Positions 37,527-50,600 of a stretch of 64,000 nt of DNA are shown piece by piece. The number at the start of each line of letters is the position of its first letter. Within the stretch, counting starts at the first letter, position 1. Source of the stretch: Phaffia rhodozyma (taxonomy: Eukaryota; Basidiomycota; Tremellomycetes; Cystofilobasidiales; Mrakiaceae); the NCBI GenBank assembly GCA_014706385.1, contig JACGZH010000003.1, positions 558,001-622,000 of the forward strand. Direction: 5' to 3'. Position numbers and translations under genes: made by a program. Below the pieces are notes generated by a model. That model searched no databases. It was given only the letters and a program-made list of their open reading frames with translations, and was not told where the DNA came from.

Positions 37527-37916
37527 CGATTGAGCTACTTTGAACCCTATACTTCAACGGACATTATCTTTTTGCTTTCCACGCTTGAGTAAGTCTCTGT
37601 GTTGCCTAATATATACGATACAATTCTCAGATATGTCTTTCTTGGCCTTTGGACAATACAGTCAGAATGTATGGACAGCTGATCCTCATCGCTCTTTTTT
37701 CTGACATCAGTTTGGATATATAGATCTCCGACTTTTCTCAAAATATTTATATCCTATGTTCGAAAGATACCCGACTGCAGCCCTGTTCACGTTATCTTAT
37801 TGAAATTTGAAGTTTCCGCTCATCCTACAGCGTAGGCAGTCGGCCATAGTTGAGCTCGCGTTGAGAAAGTTAGAAAAATCTGAATCTCATTCATCGTTTC
37901 AGAGTACAAGGACTAT
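37527..37916. other. Convergent intergenic region
   Basis: Lies between the Ser/Pro-rich gene and MMS19. No coding evidence. The hairpin noted at 37463-37497 lies just outside, in the predicted last exon of the Ser/Pro-rich gene. Confidence 0.4.
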
Positions 37917-40900
37917 CTATCCATGGTACAGGAACCTAAAACATACAAGAAACAATCGAGGACACCTAAGTTTCCAAAACTATGATACAGCATGGCTAGA
38001 CCGATTGAAATAAAACACTAACCATCTAGCTCTGCAATCGACAGCCTCCTTCCGAACGTTTCGCCTCTTGTCATCCAACGCAGTTCCCAGAACCCTCAAA
38101 ACGTTCGGCTTGAATGAATGAAGGATATCATAACGGACGATATCCGGAATCGCTGCCAATGTCATCAATGCTACCGATCTCGAGCGCTACGGAAGAGAAG
38201 AGGATGCAAGGCCAAGATTTGTGAACGAAGCCCATAAATTACAGTTCAACTCGATATCAATATATGGAAGAAGTTTTTCTGAAGATAGATAGACGACGAA
38301 ATGACGGACCTCGTTACTTCCTCTGGATTTATCTAAAGCTCTTAATAAGCCCTCTACAATCTTTCCCGCCTGTTTCTCCACCGCGTCCTGTGCGACTTGA
38401 TCTTCGACCTGAGCAAGCTCAAGTATAGTTTCCATCACATTTGCTTTAAGTTCTGGATCAGGAAGATCCAGACTTTGTAGTAGGAGAGGAAACAGCTGTT
38501 TCATTCAGACGGTTGTTTAGAATTTCAAGTCAAAGATGAGAAGGAGGAGACAAATGAGAATGTCATGACGGACGCAGAAAAGAGAAGAGGTAAAAGCGAC
38601 AAACAGTGAATAACTCGGCAACGCAAAGTGATCGAGGAATGATTCTGATGATAGAGGCTAAGGCCACCAAAAAGACCCTTTGGTGAGATGAACCTAAGTT
38701 CCGGGGAAGAGTTGACAGGTTTTAAAGTATAGTGGCGAGTCAAACATTCCAATCATTTCCAGTGTCTGGTCTGTCCGAAGAGGAAGAGGAACGCTCCCAT
38801 ACCTTTGCTATCAGTGTAACCCTGCACCAACTTTGGCAAGACAAAGTTGAAGATCTTTTGCTTATGCAACAGCTACAGCGTATAGTAAAGATTTGAAGGA
38901 GTATTGCTCAGAAGCCACATCAGGTCTGAGAGATGTTCAAGACGATTCAGACACATACCCGAATGATAGTATGATTTCGCTTCGTGAATACGCCCTCTCC
39001 ATCGCCTTCTGCAATGATAGCAAGCGCTCTGGCCGCTTCCCAAGCGAGGGATTCATTAGTCTCATCCATCAGCAGTCGAAGGAACTGATCGAGGTATTTA
39101 AATCCGAGTTCATGGCTTCGAACCAAGAGGGATCGGCAAAGCTGTCGAAAAAGATCTTTAGTTTCAGCCAAGATATATTAAATTTTGCTTTTCTCAATTG
39201 GGCGATCAACTAGAGCCTACCCAAACCCATCCTCGAATGGAACGATTCCGGCGTGACACAGGCGCAGATACGTTGACGACTTCTGTCTCCCAAAATTCAG
39301 GAACGGCGTCCTTGAAAAACGGTCCGAGCTCTGCGCAAATCGTGAGTAGTTATAACATAAGAGTCAATCAATGAAAATTATGGAAAGGGAGGAGAAGAAG
39401 CTCAAATGGAAAACCTACGGTCACAGAATTTGTTTATGCTTTGTCCAAATAGATGGAACATCGATTTGCTTTGAGCTTGAGAGGAAGCAGTGTTAAGTGA
39501 CCAAACAAGTACAGATGAAACAAAGTTCGAGAAGTCATGGATAGGTAATGCACACTTTACGACAGGCAAGACACCGGTTGCATTGAAGAGCAGAGTAGCA
39601 TGTCAGTGTATATTCAATGCCACTTTTGAGGATGAAACTGGCGTTGACATGACAAACCTGAGGTCTTAATGCAATAGCAGCAGACGAAAGAAGAATGACC
39701 ATGTTCTTTTGGAATTCTGGAGCGTCCGGCTGTGGTTGTGTGAACCTCCAATTGTCAGTTTTCAATCGATCTAGTTTCATGCACAGAAAAAGTTTAGATG
39801 TGAGGCAAACCTTCATAGGGCTGAACTTGGTTAATAGAGGAAAATCTACAGGTCGGTTCATCAAAGCAGCTGGGTCTTCTTCGAAGAAAGCTGCGTATGC
39901 TTTTTTCGCAAATTCGGATTGCTGACTGTGATTTGGAATTAACAAAGGTACGATCAGATATCATATCAAACAAGATGATGTCGAAAGACATATAGTGGAA
40001 GGAGAATGAACCCACTCAATATTCAGCGTTTGCACTAACAGCTCCTCCAACTGTGCAGCCGCAACTATCAATTTTGTATTTCTCGCAATCTCCCCTTCTT
40101 GCTCGACTACCGAAGCGACAATAAAGATCCTGAACAGGCTGTATAAAATTTTTTCCTGGTAGTCAGGTATATCGGTATGACCTTCCGCTACTTTCGACTT
40201 GATGACCTTCCATAGACAGTTTAAGAGAGCAAATGCGTAAACACCTCGGCACTCTATCATTGATTTATCCATCGGATCATCCTCCAACGTTGGTCCTTGG
40301 CTGGGAAAGCAGAGTCGTTCAAATCTATCCATCAGTTGATCAACCAAGATAGAAAACAACGCAGGCTCCACACAGAGGACAACAAGACAGGAGAGGATTC
40401 GACGGTATTGATCTCGACCTTCATCATCCTCGAAAGGGGGAGCGGTGTTGGTCAAGTTGTTGAATAGTAGAGGAAGGGTGATGTTAGACACAGCTTTAGG
40501 CGTCGATTTAGAGATAGCAGTCAGCCCAATCAACGCGGGACCACGTATGTCCTCTGCTTCCTTCGCCAGGATCAAATCGTTGATCTTCTGCACTACGAAT
40601 CCAGTTTCCTCTTCGTCCAGATATCCCTCAATCTGAACAATTTGCATGAATCCTTCCAATGCTGGTCTCTTGAAAAGGCTTGTTCCGATCCCCGCGGTAA
40701 AGCAACCCACGAGTTCATCTTTGAACGACCGAAGAACTTGATCCCCGTCGAGTGTTCGTCCAGAATCTGGAGATCCATAAAGTTCTCGGGCACCATAGAG
40801 GAGGCGAGTTAGTGCCTCGAGAATCGGACCACGCTGAGAGAGATCTTCTGTCTTGTAAAACTGAGAGAGAAGCTGAGGCACCGCCTGAGAGTAAGCATAT

Positions 40901-42954
40901 ACTCCCAGAGTCGCTATAATGATATCGATTGCAATTTGTGAGCGCAATTCAACAAGGAGAAGGGGAAGAAGTAAGGCGGTTGAAATAAGGAAGGGGCAGA
41001 CACACAAGACACGTGGAAACAAGATGCTAGGATTCTTGTCGCCGGTTGAGCTTTACTTTTCTCCGGTTCAGATATCAATTGCAAGCACTGTTCGACGATG
41101 AAAGCGACGATGCCTGACGGTCTGTCATCTGAGGAAGGATACACAGTACGGAAAAATGCCTCGAGTGTGAGAAGAGCCTCAGTCTCCATCTCGATATCGG
41201 ATGTGAATAGAATCTGATGATATCCACGAAAGAGTAATGAAGAGATATGTTAAAGTTTTTAGCAAAGGATGCGAGTTGAAGATGATCTCGGGAAAGAGAC
41301 AAACCTCAACCTTGAGGGCCTCCCAAATTTCATTCGCCTGACCAACCGCATTGCCCTGCCCAAACGTGACAAGGCAGCTTGCCAAAGTTCGTAGTACATC
41401 CTTCTGCAAACCAGAAACGAGAAGACACAATAAGCTTTCTGTTGATACATAGGTATTCCTGTTGTGTACAATAAGAGTGAAAGTATCAAACAGGAATGTG
41501 GTCAAACCTTCATATCACCCCCTGAGGCGGTTAGCTTGTCTAAAAGAAGAGGCATCGCATGCTTTGCGAACAGAGGTGTTCCACATAAGCATGATCTGTC
41601 AAATCAGAACGGGTATGAGAACGGAGCGCCAATCAGTTGAATGATGTTGGCGAGCCGTTCGAGAAAACATGAAGCCATACGAACCGAAGGGAGTTTCGAA
41701 GATCATCAGACGAAATACCGTATGGATCATTCGGAGGGGGCTTGTAGGTGATTGGAAAGTAACAGAATGTGACATCAAACAGTTCCTGAAAGCATAATGG
41801 GACTCAAAGAGTTATAAATTTTCTAGTTGTAGCCTTAGTTATCAAGGGAAACTAACTTACCTCGGCATGAGGCTCAATCTCGAATTCAACTAGGATAACT
41901 CTTGCTATCGAAAATGCCAACAACAAATTTCTAGGGTCTTTTTCACCGTCGGCGATCTGACAATATTTGGCCACGAATGGACTACCCATCTTTTTCAAAG
42001 CTGATAACCAGATTGGACAATGATCTCGGTTGATCAGCATACATGCTGAGCTAGAAAACAGTGCGATGAAGAGCAGACTAACCATCACGGTGTTTCGCCA
42101 TGAGAATGTCAATTGCTTTGAATACGAGGAACCGAACGGCTTGCATGAGAGATTTCATCTTGATATGAGCGAAAATTCTAAATAAGTTCGAGAGAGAGCT
42201 CGTTCGAATCATCAGATTCTTTATGTCTTGGTTGCTTAACAACTGTATAGATATTCGGTTTGGACGATAAATTACGTACGCTTCACAGACTTGGACTGTT
42301 TCCCCCGAGCCAAATGTCGGTAAGGAGCTCAGAACACACAACCCTTGAAGAGCCGGAGAGATCACGTAAAGGTCTTCGAGCTTGTCGCAATAGAAACTGG
42401 AAAGCACACGAGCTTCACCGTTTCAAACACAACAGAAAGACGTCATGAACCGAGTACTCGATCGGACTGAATATTCATATACATATGAAGAAGCTCGACA
42501 TACTGGATTGACGATTTATTTTTGCCGGGGAAAGCTTGGATAAAGTACCTGAGAGTAGACCAAGGGCTGAAAGAGTAGGAGGATTGAATCAACTTGTGTT
42601 GTATGGAAGTACATGCCGGCATCGAAGACCATGATCATTCCTGGCCAGGCGTACCTCTGACTCTGAGTTCCTCGTTTGGTGATGTCAAGTATTCGCCCAA
42701 CGCTTTAACAACTCCTAGAAGACTAACGGAGCTGTCATCGAGAACTGTGCCCGAGGAAAAGAGATCCATTGTAAGATTTTGCACGATCAGTGAGGTCATC
42801 GTCGCATCATCTGGTTTGGGTTGGGCCGTCGACGGAGAGCAGGTGAGTTTTGATGATGAAACCTAAAATTGTTCTTACGTTGGAGAAGCTCCACAGGCAC
42901 TTGCGAAGCGCCAGTTGAGATGTATGTCCTCACGACTCTCTCAGTATCTTCCAT
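37917..42954 (-). CDS. MMS19: MMS19 (cytosolic iron-sulfur targeting, DNA repair)
   Basis: HEAT-repeat adaptor of the cytosolic Fe-S assembly targeting complex that loads clusters onto DNA polymerases and helicases such as XPD. The start at 42954 reads MEDTERVVRTYISTGASQVP. N-terminal MMS19 features follow: ISPALQGLCVLSSLPTFGSG, KSLMQAVRFLVFKAIDILMA, then the hallmark block LFDVTFCYFPITYKPPPNDP with YGISSDDLR (about 41700-41790). The largest exon (39961-40900) carries YGARELYGSPDSG, CFTAGIGTSLFKRPALEGF and GPALIGLTAISKSTPKAV. C-terminal HEAT units include YLDQFLRLLMDETNESLAWE and LRVLGTALDDKRRNVRKEAV. The final splice (gttagt donor) gives CRARWFLYHG and a stop at 37917, matching the RxxWF end of the family. 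A stop at 37980 results if that intron is retained. Confidence 0.9.
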
Positions 42955-43195
42955 GTTGAGTACACAGATGTATGAGGTCTAGAGTGGAATTGTATGGGAT
43001 TATTGGAGGTATGATATGTAGATGGTCTGGTCTGCCTGACAGTGAAGGCTTCGGAATTCTTGGTGATTTCTCATAGTAAGACTTGCCTATGTATTGGATT
43101 TGATTAGAATGTAACTATTCAAAAATAACCAAGACGGCCTCAGCCGAGAACGCGTGCATACTCTCGAAGACCATACATCCACAACACCATCATCC
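42955..43195. promoter_or_regulatory. Divergent promoter MMS19 / dipeptidyl aminopeptidase
   Basis: A 241-bp shared promoter. One MCB-like ACGCGT lies at 43150-43155, close to the peptidase start. Confidence 0.4.
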
Positions 43196-46100
43196 ATGCC
43201 AGCCGAACCACCTCTCCCACCTTATCCACCAATCTTCAGTCTGGGGTCCCACTCAGTCTCGTCCCTTCCTAGCTCTGATGAAGAATTTGAAGAAAAGGAC
43301 CGATTCGAAGAGGAAAACAGATTGGAGGACGGTGATTACGGGCGTGATCAACTTGACGAACAAGTAGAGGGAGAGGATGAAACAGATACACTATGGGCAA
43401 CTCGACAAGAGTTAGTTAAGGGTAGTAAAGTAGGTTCTTCTGTGTCTTTTGGTTTGCAGAAATCTGGTCAAATCGAACGATCCTTGCTTTTGTGTGTTCC
43501 GAATGATGCGAAATTATCATGACTCCTGAACTAGCCGGCTCGAACTAGGAAACGGATTTGTTTGGCTTTTATCGTTCTCTTCGCCATCCTGATCGGCACG
43601 TTTGCCGCTAGCTCGTGGACGACTCCTCTATCACACATACTTAAGAAACCTAGGAAGCACTTGACGCTCGACCATGTCACTAATGGCACTTTCGCAATTC
43701 AGAGAAAGAATGTCGCCTGGGTCAAGGAAGGTCCGAATATTCTCAATTCCTCCGTGTCATCGCCTCGATTTTTACTTTCGGACGCGCCTGATCAGATTGA
43801 GATCTCGCTTTTCACACAGCTGAGGATGGAACCATTGCCACCCAAGATGAGGATGGAAACATATTCTTGGACAATGTCAATCAGGCAAACTCTACGAAAT
43901 TGTGATTTGACCTTTCCTCCCTCTCCCCTGATTTGACTATGGTGAACTGAAAGCCTTACTCACCCCTTCAACCTGTCGACCGGTTAAATCAGATTGATTA
44001 ATTCAACTTTGCTTGTGGACGAGAAGGGAAACAATATCAACTTTGTTGACTGGAAACTGTATCTATCGCTCTTCATACCATCACTCATTGTATTGAGCAT
44101 CGTTGACCCCGCTTGGTTGAATCGTTTAGTTCGCCCGATTTGAAGTACCTCTCTCTTCAAACCGATCGTGTGAAGGTAAGCTTCTGAGGAATACATGCTT
44201 GAACTACTGATTGCAACTCACATCCAAACTTTTTTCACTGTGTTGATACAAAAGCAATGGCGGCACTCTTCACACTCCAAATTCTACATTCACTCCTTCG
44301 AATCAAACAAAACCTTCCCGCTCGTTCTCAACGCCACTGTCGCTTATGCAAGTTGGTCTACTGTTGGTCACGGATTTGCTTATGTATCCGCGAATGATCT
44401 GTATGTTCTTCCTGAGAAGCATATCACTCCAACTGGAATCGGGAAAAGCGTCCGAGTTACATTGGATGGAAGCCCAACTGTGTTCAACGGAGTACCAGAT
44501 TGTAAGTATTGATCGAGTTGGCTAGATCAGGTCTTCATTCCAGCCGGACCAATAATGCTTTCTTGATCGTATCACTAGGGGTCTACGAAGAAGAGATTTT
44601 TGGAACAGACTTTGCATTCAAATTCTCACCTTCTGGACAGGAAATCGTCTACCTGCGGTTCGATGAGACAGATGTGCCTGAATACGAGTTTCCCATATAT
44701 GATCCCGACGAAGATTTGTCTACCATTAAGCCCTACCCAAAAGAAATGATCATGAAGTATCCCAAGCCTGGGTAAGTTACATTGTCTATATTAGTCTACA
44801 ATCAAGCTATATTCTTCCGAGATCAAACTTAGCCGGTTTGCTGACTACTAAGATTGATTGTCTTTGTAGATACCCAAACCCTTTGGTTACCGCACACGTT
44901 TTTTCACTCTCATATTATGAGTCTAAGGCCATCGATATCTCCTCTTCTTCCCATGCCAATCTCACTTTACTCGTCCAACAGAGTATTCGACGTCTCGCCT
45001 GGCCAAATCAGAAGCCGTCGACAGATCAGATCATATTCGATTTGGTCTGGGTAAATAAAACCCAACTTCTTATAAAAGAGACGGATCGGAGTGCGGCAAG
45101 CGGAAACGTTGTCTTATTCGAGATTGGACAAGGAGATAGGTTTGGAAAGCTAGCGGAAGAAGGTGTGATCCGAGGAAACATCGTCAGGAGTTTGAATGGC
45201 GGAAAAGGATGGCTTGATCATGTGAGTTGTTTTCTTTGTTGAAATTAGCGCACTCATGATCTTCTCCTCGAAATACTAAAGAAAAACATTGTTAGCTCAT
45301 CTATCTTCAACGTTCTGTTCCTATTTGAACAATCCATAGTTCCAATATGTGGTTCCTTACGGTCAAGGTTACCTAGATGTGATCCCCAATTCAGAAGGCT
45401 TTAACCACATTGCCTTCTTCCCACTCACATCAGCCGCGAAACCTGTCTGGATAACCGAAGGGAATTGGGAGGTTGACGGGGAAATCAAAGGATTCAACGA
45501 AGACTTGGGTATTGTGTGAGTCTCCTTTGTCAGCCAGCCCAGACATTGTGATTGAAAATTATTGAACCAACACAATCTTCTCTGAAAATCACATCAGTTA
45601 TTTTACCGCTGCCAACCCCTCTACTGAAAGACATCTCTACTCCGCCACTCTTCCGCTCACCGTGTCCTCGGACGACACGTTCAACTCGGTAATCAGTGCG
45701 CTAACGGACTCGACTCGACCAAGCTATCACACTGTTTCATTCTCCCCGAAAGCTGGCTTTTATGTATTGAGTTACGAAGGGCCAGATGTTCCTTGGCAAA
45801 AAATCAGGCAGACAAGCGGTGAAGGTTCGCTACACGATTTGTTTCATATCAGCTATAGGTTTGACTCAAAGATTCATAATTGAGCCTCCGTTTCTGTATA
45901 CTTTTCTGTTGAGGTAGAGCTTGATTACTTACTAGAAGATAACAAAGCTCTCAACGAGACTCTCAATCGGTTTATCATTCCATCTTCCTCTCAATACACC
46001 ATTCTATCGGACGGATTTGGTGAGATAGATGCTTTGTTTCTATGATCCTCATTACATATTGAAGTCATAATGCTGAATGATCAACTATTCATTTGAGCTT

Positions 46101-47494
46101 AGAGCTTAATGTGAAAGAAATCAGACCGCCCAACATGGATGAATCTGGACGCACAAAGTACCCTGTTTTGTTGGCTCGTAAGTCTTCTTATACTTAAAAT
46201 TTCCTCGAGTTAACCTACAACAATTCACCATTCACCTATCTGGAGAAATGTAGCTTATGGCGGCCCAGTCTCTCAGATGGTCAACACTCGATTCGCAGTT
46301 GGCTGGGCCGACTATTTGGCGACTGAGTTAAAGTACATCGTTCTCATCGTCGACGGAAGAGGAACTGGCTTTAAAGGAAAAGCATTCAGGTACGACTTTG
46401 GACTCTTTATATCTTATTCATGTGTCAGTTTGCTCATTCAAGAGAAACGGTCTTGGTTTACGTTCAACAGAGACCCAATTCGAGGACAGTTGGGGACGTA
46501 CGAAGCTATCGATCAAATTGCGGCAGCTCGACAATGGGCGGGCACGAAGCTCTATGTCGACAAACGGAGAGTCGGAATTTGGGGATGGTGCGCTTATCGT
46601 TTTTCTCCTCCTTCTGCTTATCTTCCCTTCTTGGCTAATACTAGATAGGTTGTATCATGGGATTACGTAGGAGTTTTGGAGGATATTTGACTGCAAAAGT
46701 CATTGAAGCCGACTCTGGTGTCATTTCTCTTGGAATCTCTGTAGCTCCCGTGACAGATTGGAAGTAAGTACCTGCCTCTTTATCAGGGATGTTGCCTATC
46801 TACGAACACTAATCTTCTGCTTTTTTGGTTTAGGTATTACGATTCCGTTTAGTAAGTTGAGCAGATATAGTCCCAAACCGCTTTTGTGTATATGCTCTGA
46901 CACCATCCCGTCTTATTGCCCAAAACAACACTGCTCATATCAGCACCGAACGATATATGCTCACTCCTGAGCAGAACCAAGCTGGATATGCAGCTGGCGG
47001 GGTCAATAATATGACTGGTTTCCAGAACGTCGATTATCTACTTGCCCATGGAAGTGGAGATGATAACGGTGGGTTCTTCCTTTTCTTGTCCCTATAGTCA
47101 AATCTATGTCCTAAACTGGACAATCATGGCGAAGGGCTTGTATCTGACGCTCTGCTTGTCTCTTGATCAAACGCCCTGAACCCTACCTTAGTTCACTTGG
47201 CGAACTCTGCTTCTTTGTTGGAGAAGCTTACTAGGAACAAAGTCAGAAAGTATCAATTTAGGATGTTCACCGATTCCGCTCATTCGATCTCTCGTGGAGG
47301 AGCCTACAGGTATGTTTTTCTCCTCATCGTGTTCCTCTCAGAGGAGCCCACGAAGCAAGGGATGCGCAATAAACCATACTGAACATCTTTATTCTTGTTT
47401 TTTGGGGGTAAATACACTGGATAGAGAGTTGTTTGAATTTATGACTCAGTTCTTGATCGACAAATGGGGTTACGGAGGACGAAAGAGAGGTTAA
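43196..47494 (+). CDS. Dipeptidyl aminopeptidase (DPP IV family, STE13/DAP2-like)
   Basis: Type II membrane serine peptidase of family S9B that removes X-Pro or X-Ala dipeptides in the late Golgi or vacuole. The ATG at 43196 ([20 protein letters not shown]) is preferred to an upstream GTG. An acidic cytosolic tail is followed by the signal anchor [20 protein letters not shown] (43558-43617). Beta-propeller landmarks are [36 protein letters not shown] and [17 protein letters not shown]. The peptidase domain shows [27 protein letters not shown], and the nucleophile Ser in [14 protein letters not shown], which spans an intron at about 46587. It ends with the Asp in [15 protein letters not shown] and the His in MFTDSAHSI. 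Stop at 47492-47494, only 113 bp from the FAN1 stop. More than fifteen introns. All catalytic residues are present. Confidence 0.93.
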
Positions 47495-47607
47495 CCGTTC
47501 AAGTTCTCTTTCATAGGCTTATATCTAGGTGCCCTTCTTTTTGTTCCGCATATCATAAGTTATCCCATCAATAATCCGAGTATTGTGTCAAATCAAGAAA
47601 AATAGGT

Positions 47608-50600
47608 TCAGTCAGAATGATCAATAGATATATATTCAACAACCTCCTTCTTCACCATACTGTCACTTTTTCTTCTCTCTAGACTTGATTCTCGATGAAC
47701 CTTAATCTTTTTGATCTCTCCTTCACCACTCATACTCCCACTCTCCTTTTCAATATCTCTATCAGTCTCCCCAGTTTCGCTCAGCACGTTCGATTTTCTC
47801 TTCTCGTCCGTGCTTCCCCCTCCACCAGTCTGAACAACACCGATATCCCCACTAACGACTCTCTTGAAACTTCGCGCTTTTTCCACAACTCGACAGACCT
47901 CAACATCAATACCCGCACTCAACATGACGTCTATCCATATCTTTTGAGTGGATGAAAGTTGATCTCCTGGACCTTTCACTTCGATGAATCTGGCTTGGAG
48001 TGTAGGGACGTGCCAAACTCTTCACCATGACAAAGAGGATGACAGAATAATGATAATTAAGAATATTTTCAGGGCGGAAAAGATCAACTGTGAAGGTGTG
48101 GTATGGGTGCGATGCAAAAAAGAAACATACAGAAGATCTGGAACTCCACTGGTTCGATGGCCATACTCCTCACAAAGCATTCGACACTGTTAGCGAAGGG
48201 AAACTCATGAGATTTTCGTAAGGGAGGAAAGAGAACATGCTTAGTTCGAGGAGAGAATACTGACCACGATCGATAGGCTGAGACCACCAAGACACTACGA
48301 CACGACTCGGAGCAAACATCCGGATCAAAGTTTTAGCTACATCGCTATCACACAAAAAGATACAGCGAAGATGACTAACGTCCACTATATCTAGTAAATC
48401 CTGCTTCTGGTAATTCCAACTGACACCAGCACACATCGTCTCGTGTTCTCTTTCTCTATCGTCCACTCTTGATAGAATTTCTCCGGCGTTTCCACGTTCT
48501 ATCTCGTTCAGACGATCCGATATAAGAGGTGCTCGAGCTAAGTTACAGGTGGATGAGAAAGTGTTTGCATCAGTGTTTAATATCAAATTGAAGAAGGTGG
48601 AAGGACGCACCGAGCGCAAACGTATCCTCTCCTAGATCGAGCGGAGCCGTCTGAAATGCGGTCTCAAATGCTCCTGGTACGACGGCGAAAAATATGTCCC
48701 AAAAGAGAAGACCAAAGATCGTAGTGATGATGGAACCTTCTGAATGGAACCTATTTTGTTTACAGTCAACCTCAAACAGAAGTCAACTATAGTTCTGCAT
48801 AGAAACACGGAAAGGAAAAACACAGATGTATGGAATCACCCTTTCCAGCCTTTATCTTCCCACTGTTCCAGCACCCATTGTTCGACCCCTACCTCTGTCT
48901 CATTTCTTCCTACCCACAAACTTTTGCCGCTCCAAGATGGCTTCTTAGCCTCACTCGAGCTGGCACCTGAATCTTTGGTGTCCAACTTTGTTGATTGGGG
49001 TCCAAAAGATCTTGATATCGAGACCGATCTAGACCTGGATTTAGATCTCGAGCGTGACCTATATCGCGCCTGTGCTATGGACTGATCCTCAAGGTCGTCG
49101 TCCTCATCCGATTCGTGATCCAATCCACTTTCTACCTTTCGTACTCTCTGTGCACCAAGTGTGACGGTTTCGCATACTTTGAGTTCTCCTTCACATCGAT
49201 GGCAGTCCCTCGCTGGAATCTTGAGTTGCTTCTCTAATCTGGTTAGACGTCTTATGAGAGATGGTCGGTAAACTGATTATCCAAAAGAGGGGAAGGTATG
49301 TATCCGATCAGAACAAGCAATGAACCTTCCGGGTTTAGCAGAAAGACGATAGAAACGACGTGGTTACACACTTAAGTGAGTGTCTTCATCTTCCAATCCA
49401 TCTAGACAGACATCGAGAGCTTGTTCCTTCTTGTCCAATTCTTGATCACCTTTGTAGTGGGTCATCAGAACGAGAGCCAATCTCTCATACCAAGCGCTAG
49501 ATTGGAAAAGGGGGCTCGAAGATAAGACACCGAAGATGCATCATTTGAGAAAGAAACGACGTGATACAAGGGGGACGAACCCTCGTTTTCCTCTTCTCCA
49601 CACTTTTTGGTCAAGAAGTGCTTTGAGAACTCGACATTCTGTGTCGTAGTCGTGTAACACCCCAAGAGCATTAGCGCCTTTAGCGATAATTCTCGTCAAA
49701 ACATGACCTGATAAGCCGATTAAGTTAAGATATTAGATTCTCCCGTGCCTCAAGTACGAGACAATCTCGAACAGGACAGAGTGGAGCGGAACGGACCAGG
49801 TTGAAACCTATCTGCTATAGCTCTGGGTCCACAAGTTTCTTGATCTCTCTCCTTGGCCGACCTGACACATTCCTTCCATCTGTCCCAAACAACTTCCCAG
49901 ATAGCTCTCACCACCATCGCGCCTTCTTTTCTTCCCAATGCTCCACCAAAATTGATCTTACTGTTCGGTCCTGCCGATTTAGAAAAAGGTTGCCTGCCGT
50001 TCAGAGTTTCCTGTTCACCTAGAGCATCGTCCACTTCAACCTCAAGGAGGAGAGCTTGTTCGTATGAGACCAGAGAAGCCCGATCAGGGAAAAGTGAGAG
50101 TGTTCGGGTTGGGATGTATTTAGGGTAATGCCATCTGTTGGCTCTACTAAGGATCTGCGGAAGGAGTATCGAAGGTGCTGCGGATGTGCTGTGCTCGTCA
50201 TTACAAGAGAAGAAGAGTTAGGATATAAAAACAGAAGAGATGATCAAACGAAGGAGAGGAGACCGGAATGGATTCAACAAACCTTCTATAGAACACAAGA
50301 TTTAACCTATTCCAGAGTTTTCTGATATCATCATTAACCACCACTGCTCTACCCATAACGTTTTTGATTGACTTCAATAGTCTAGCTCTGCTGTCTTCTC
50401 TCTTCATGCTAGCTATACCACCAGAGAGGGGAGGAGGAGGGACCGAAACACCACCAAACGATAAAGTTGCTTGTTTGAGCGCAGGTCGTTTGTTCGCAGT
50501 CGTAGCAGGTTTTCTAAGACTTTGAGAACTAGTAGACAAGAAAGGAAGGACTGATTGTGTTTTCGTCATAGACAGAAGATGCTGAACTAGCATATCGTAC

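Noticed and set aside
37440..37560. Minus-strand tRNA gene
   Set aside because: An A-box-like and a hairpin are present, but the acceptor, D and T stems do not pair as in a tRNA. Kept only as a low-interest finding.
43154..43195. Upstream GTG start for the dipeptidyl aminopeptidase
   Set aside because: Eukaryotic initiation at GTG is unlikely, and the ATG at 43196 gives a complete type II membrane protein.
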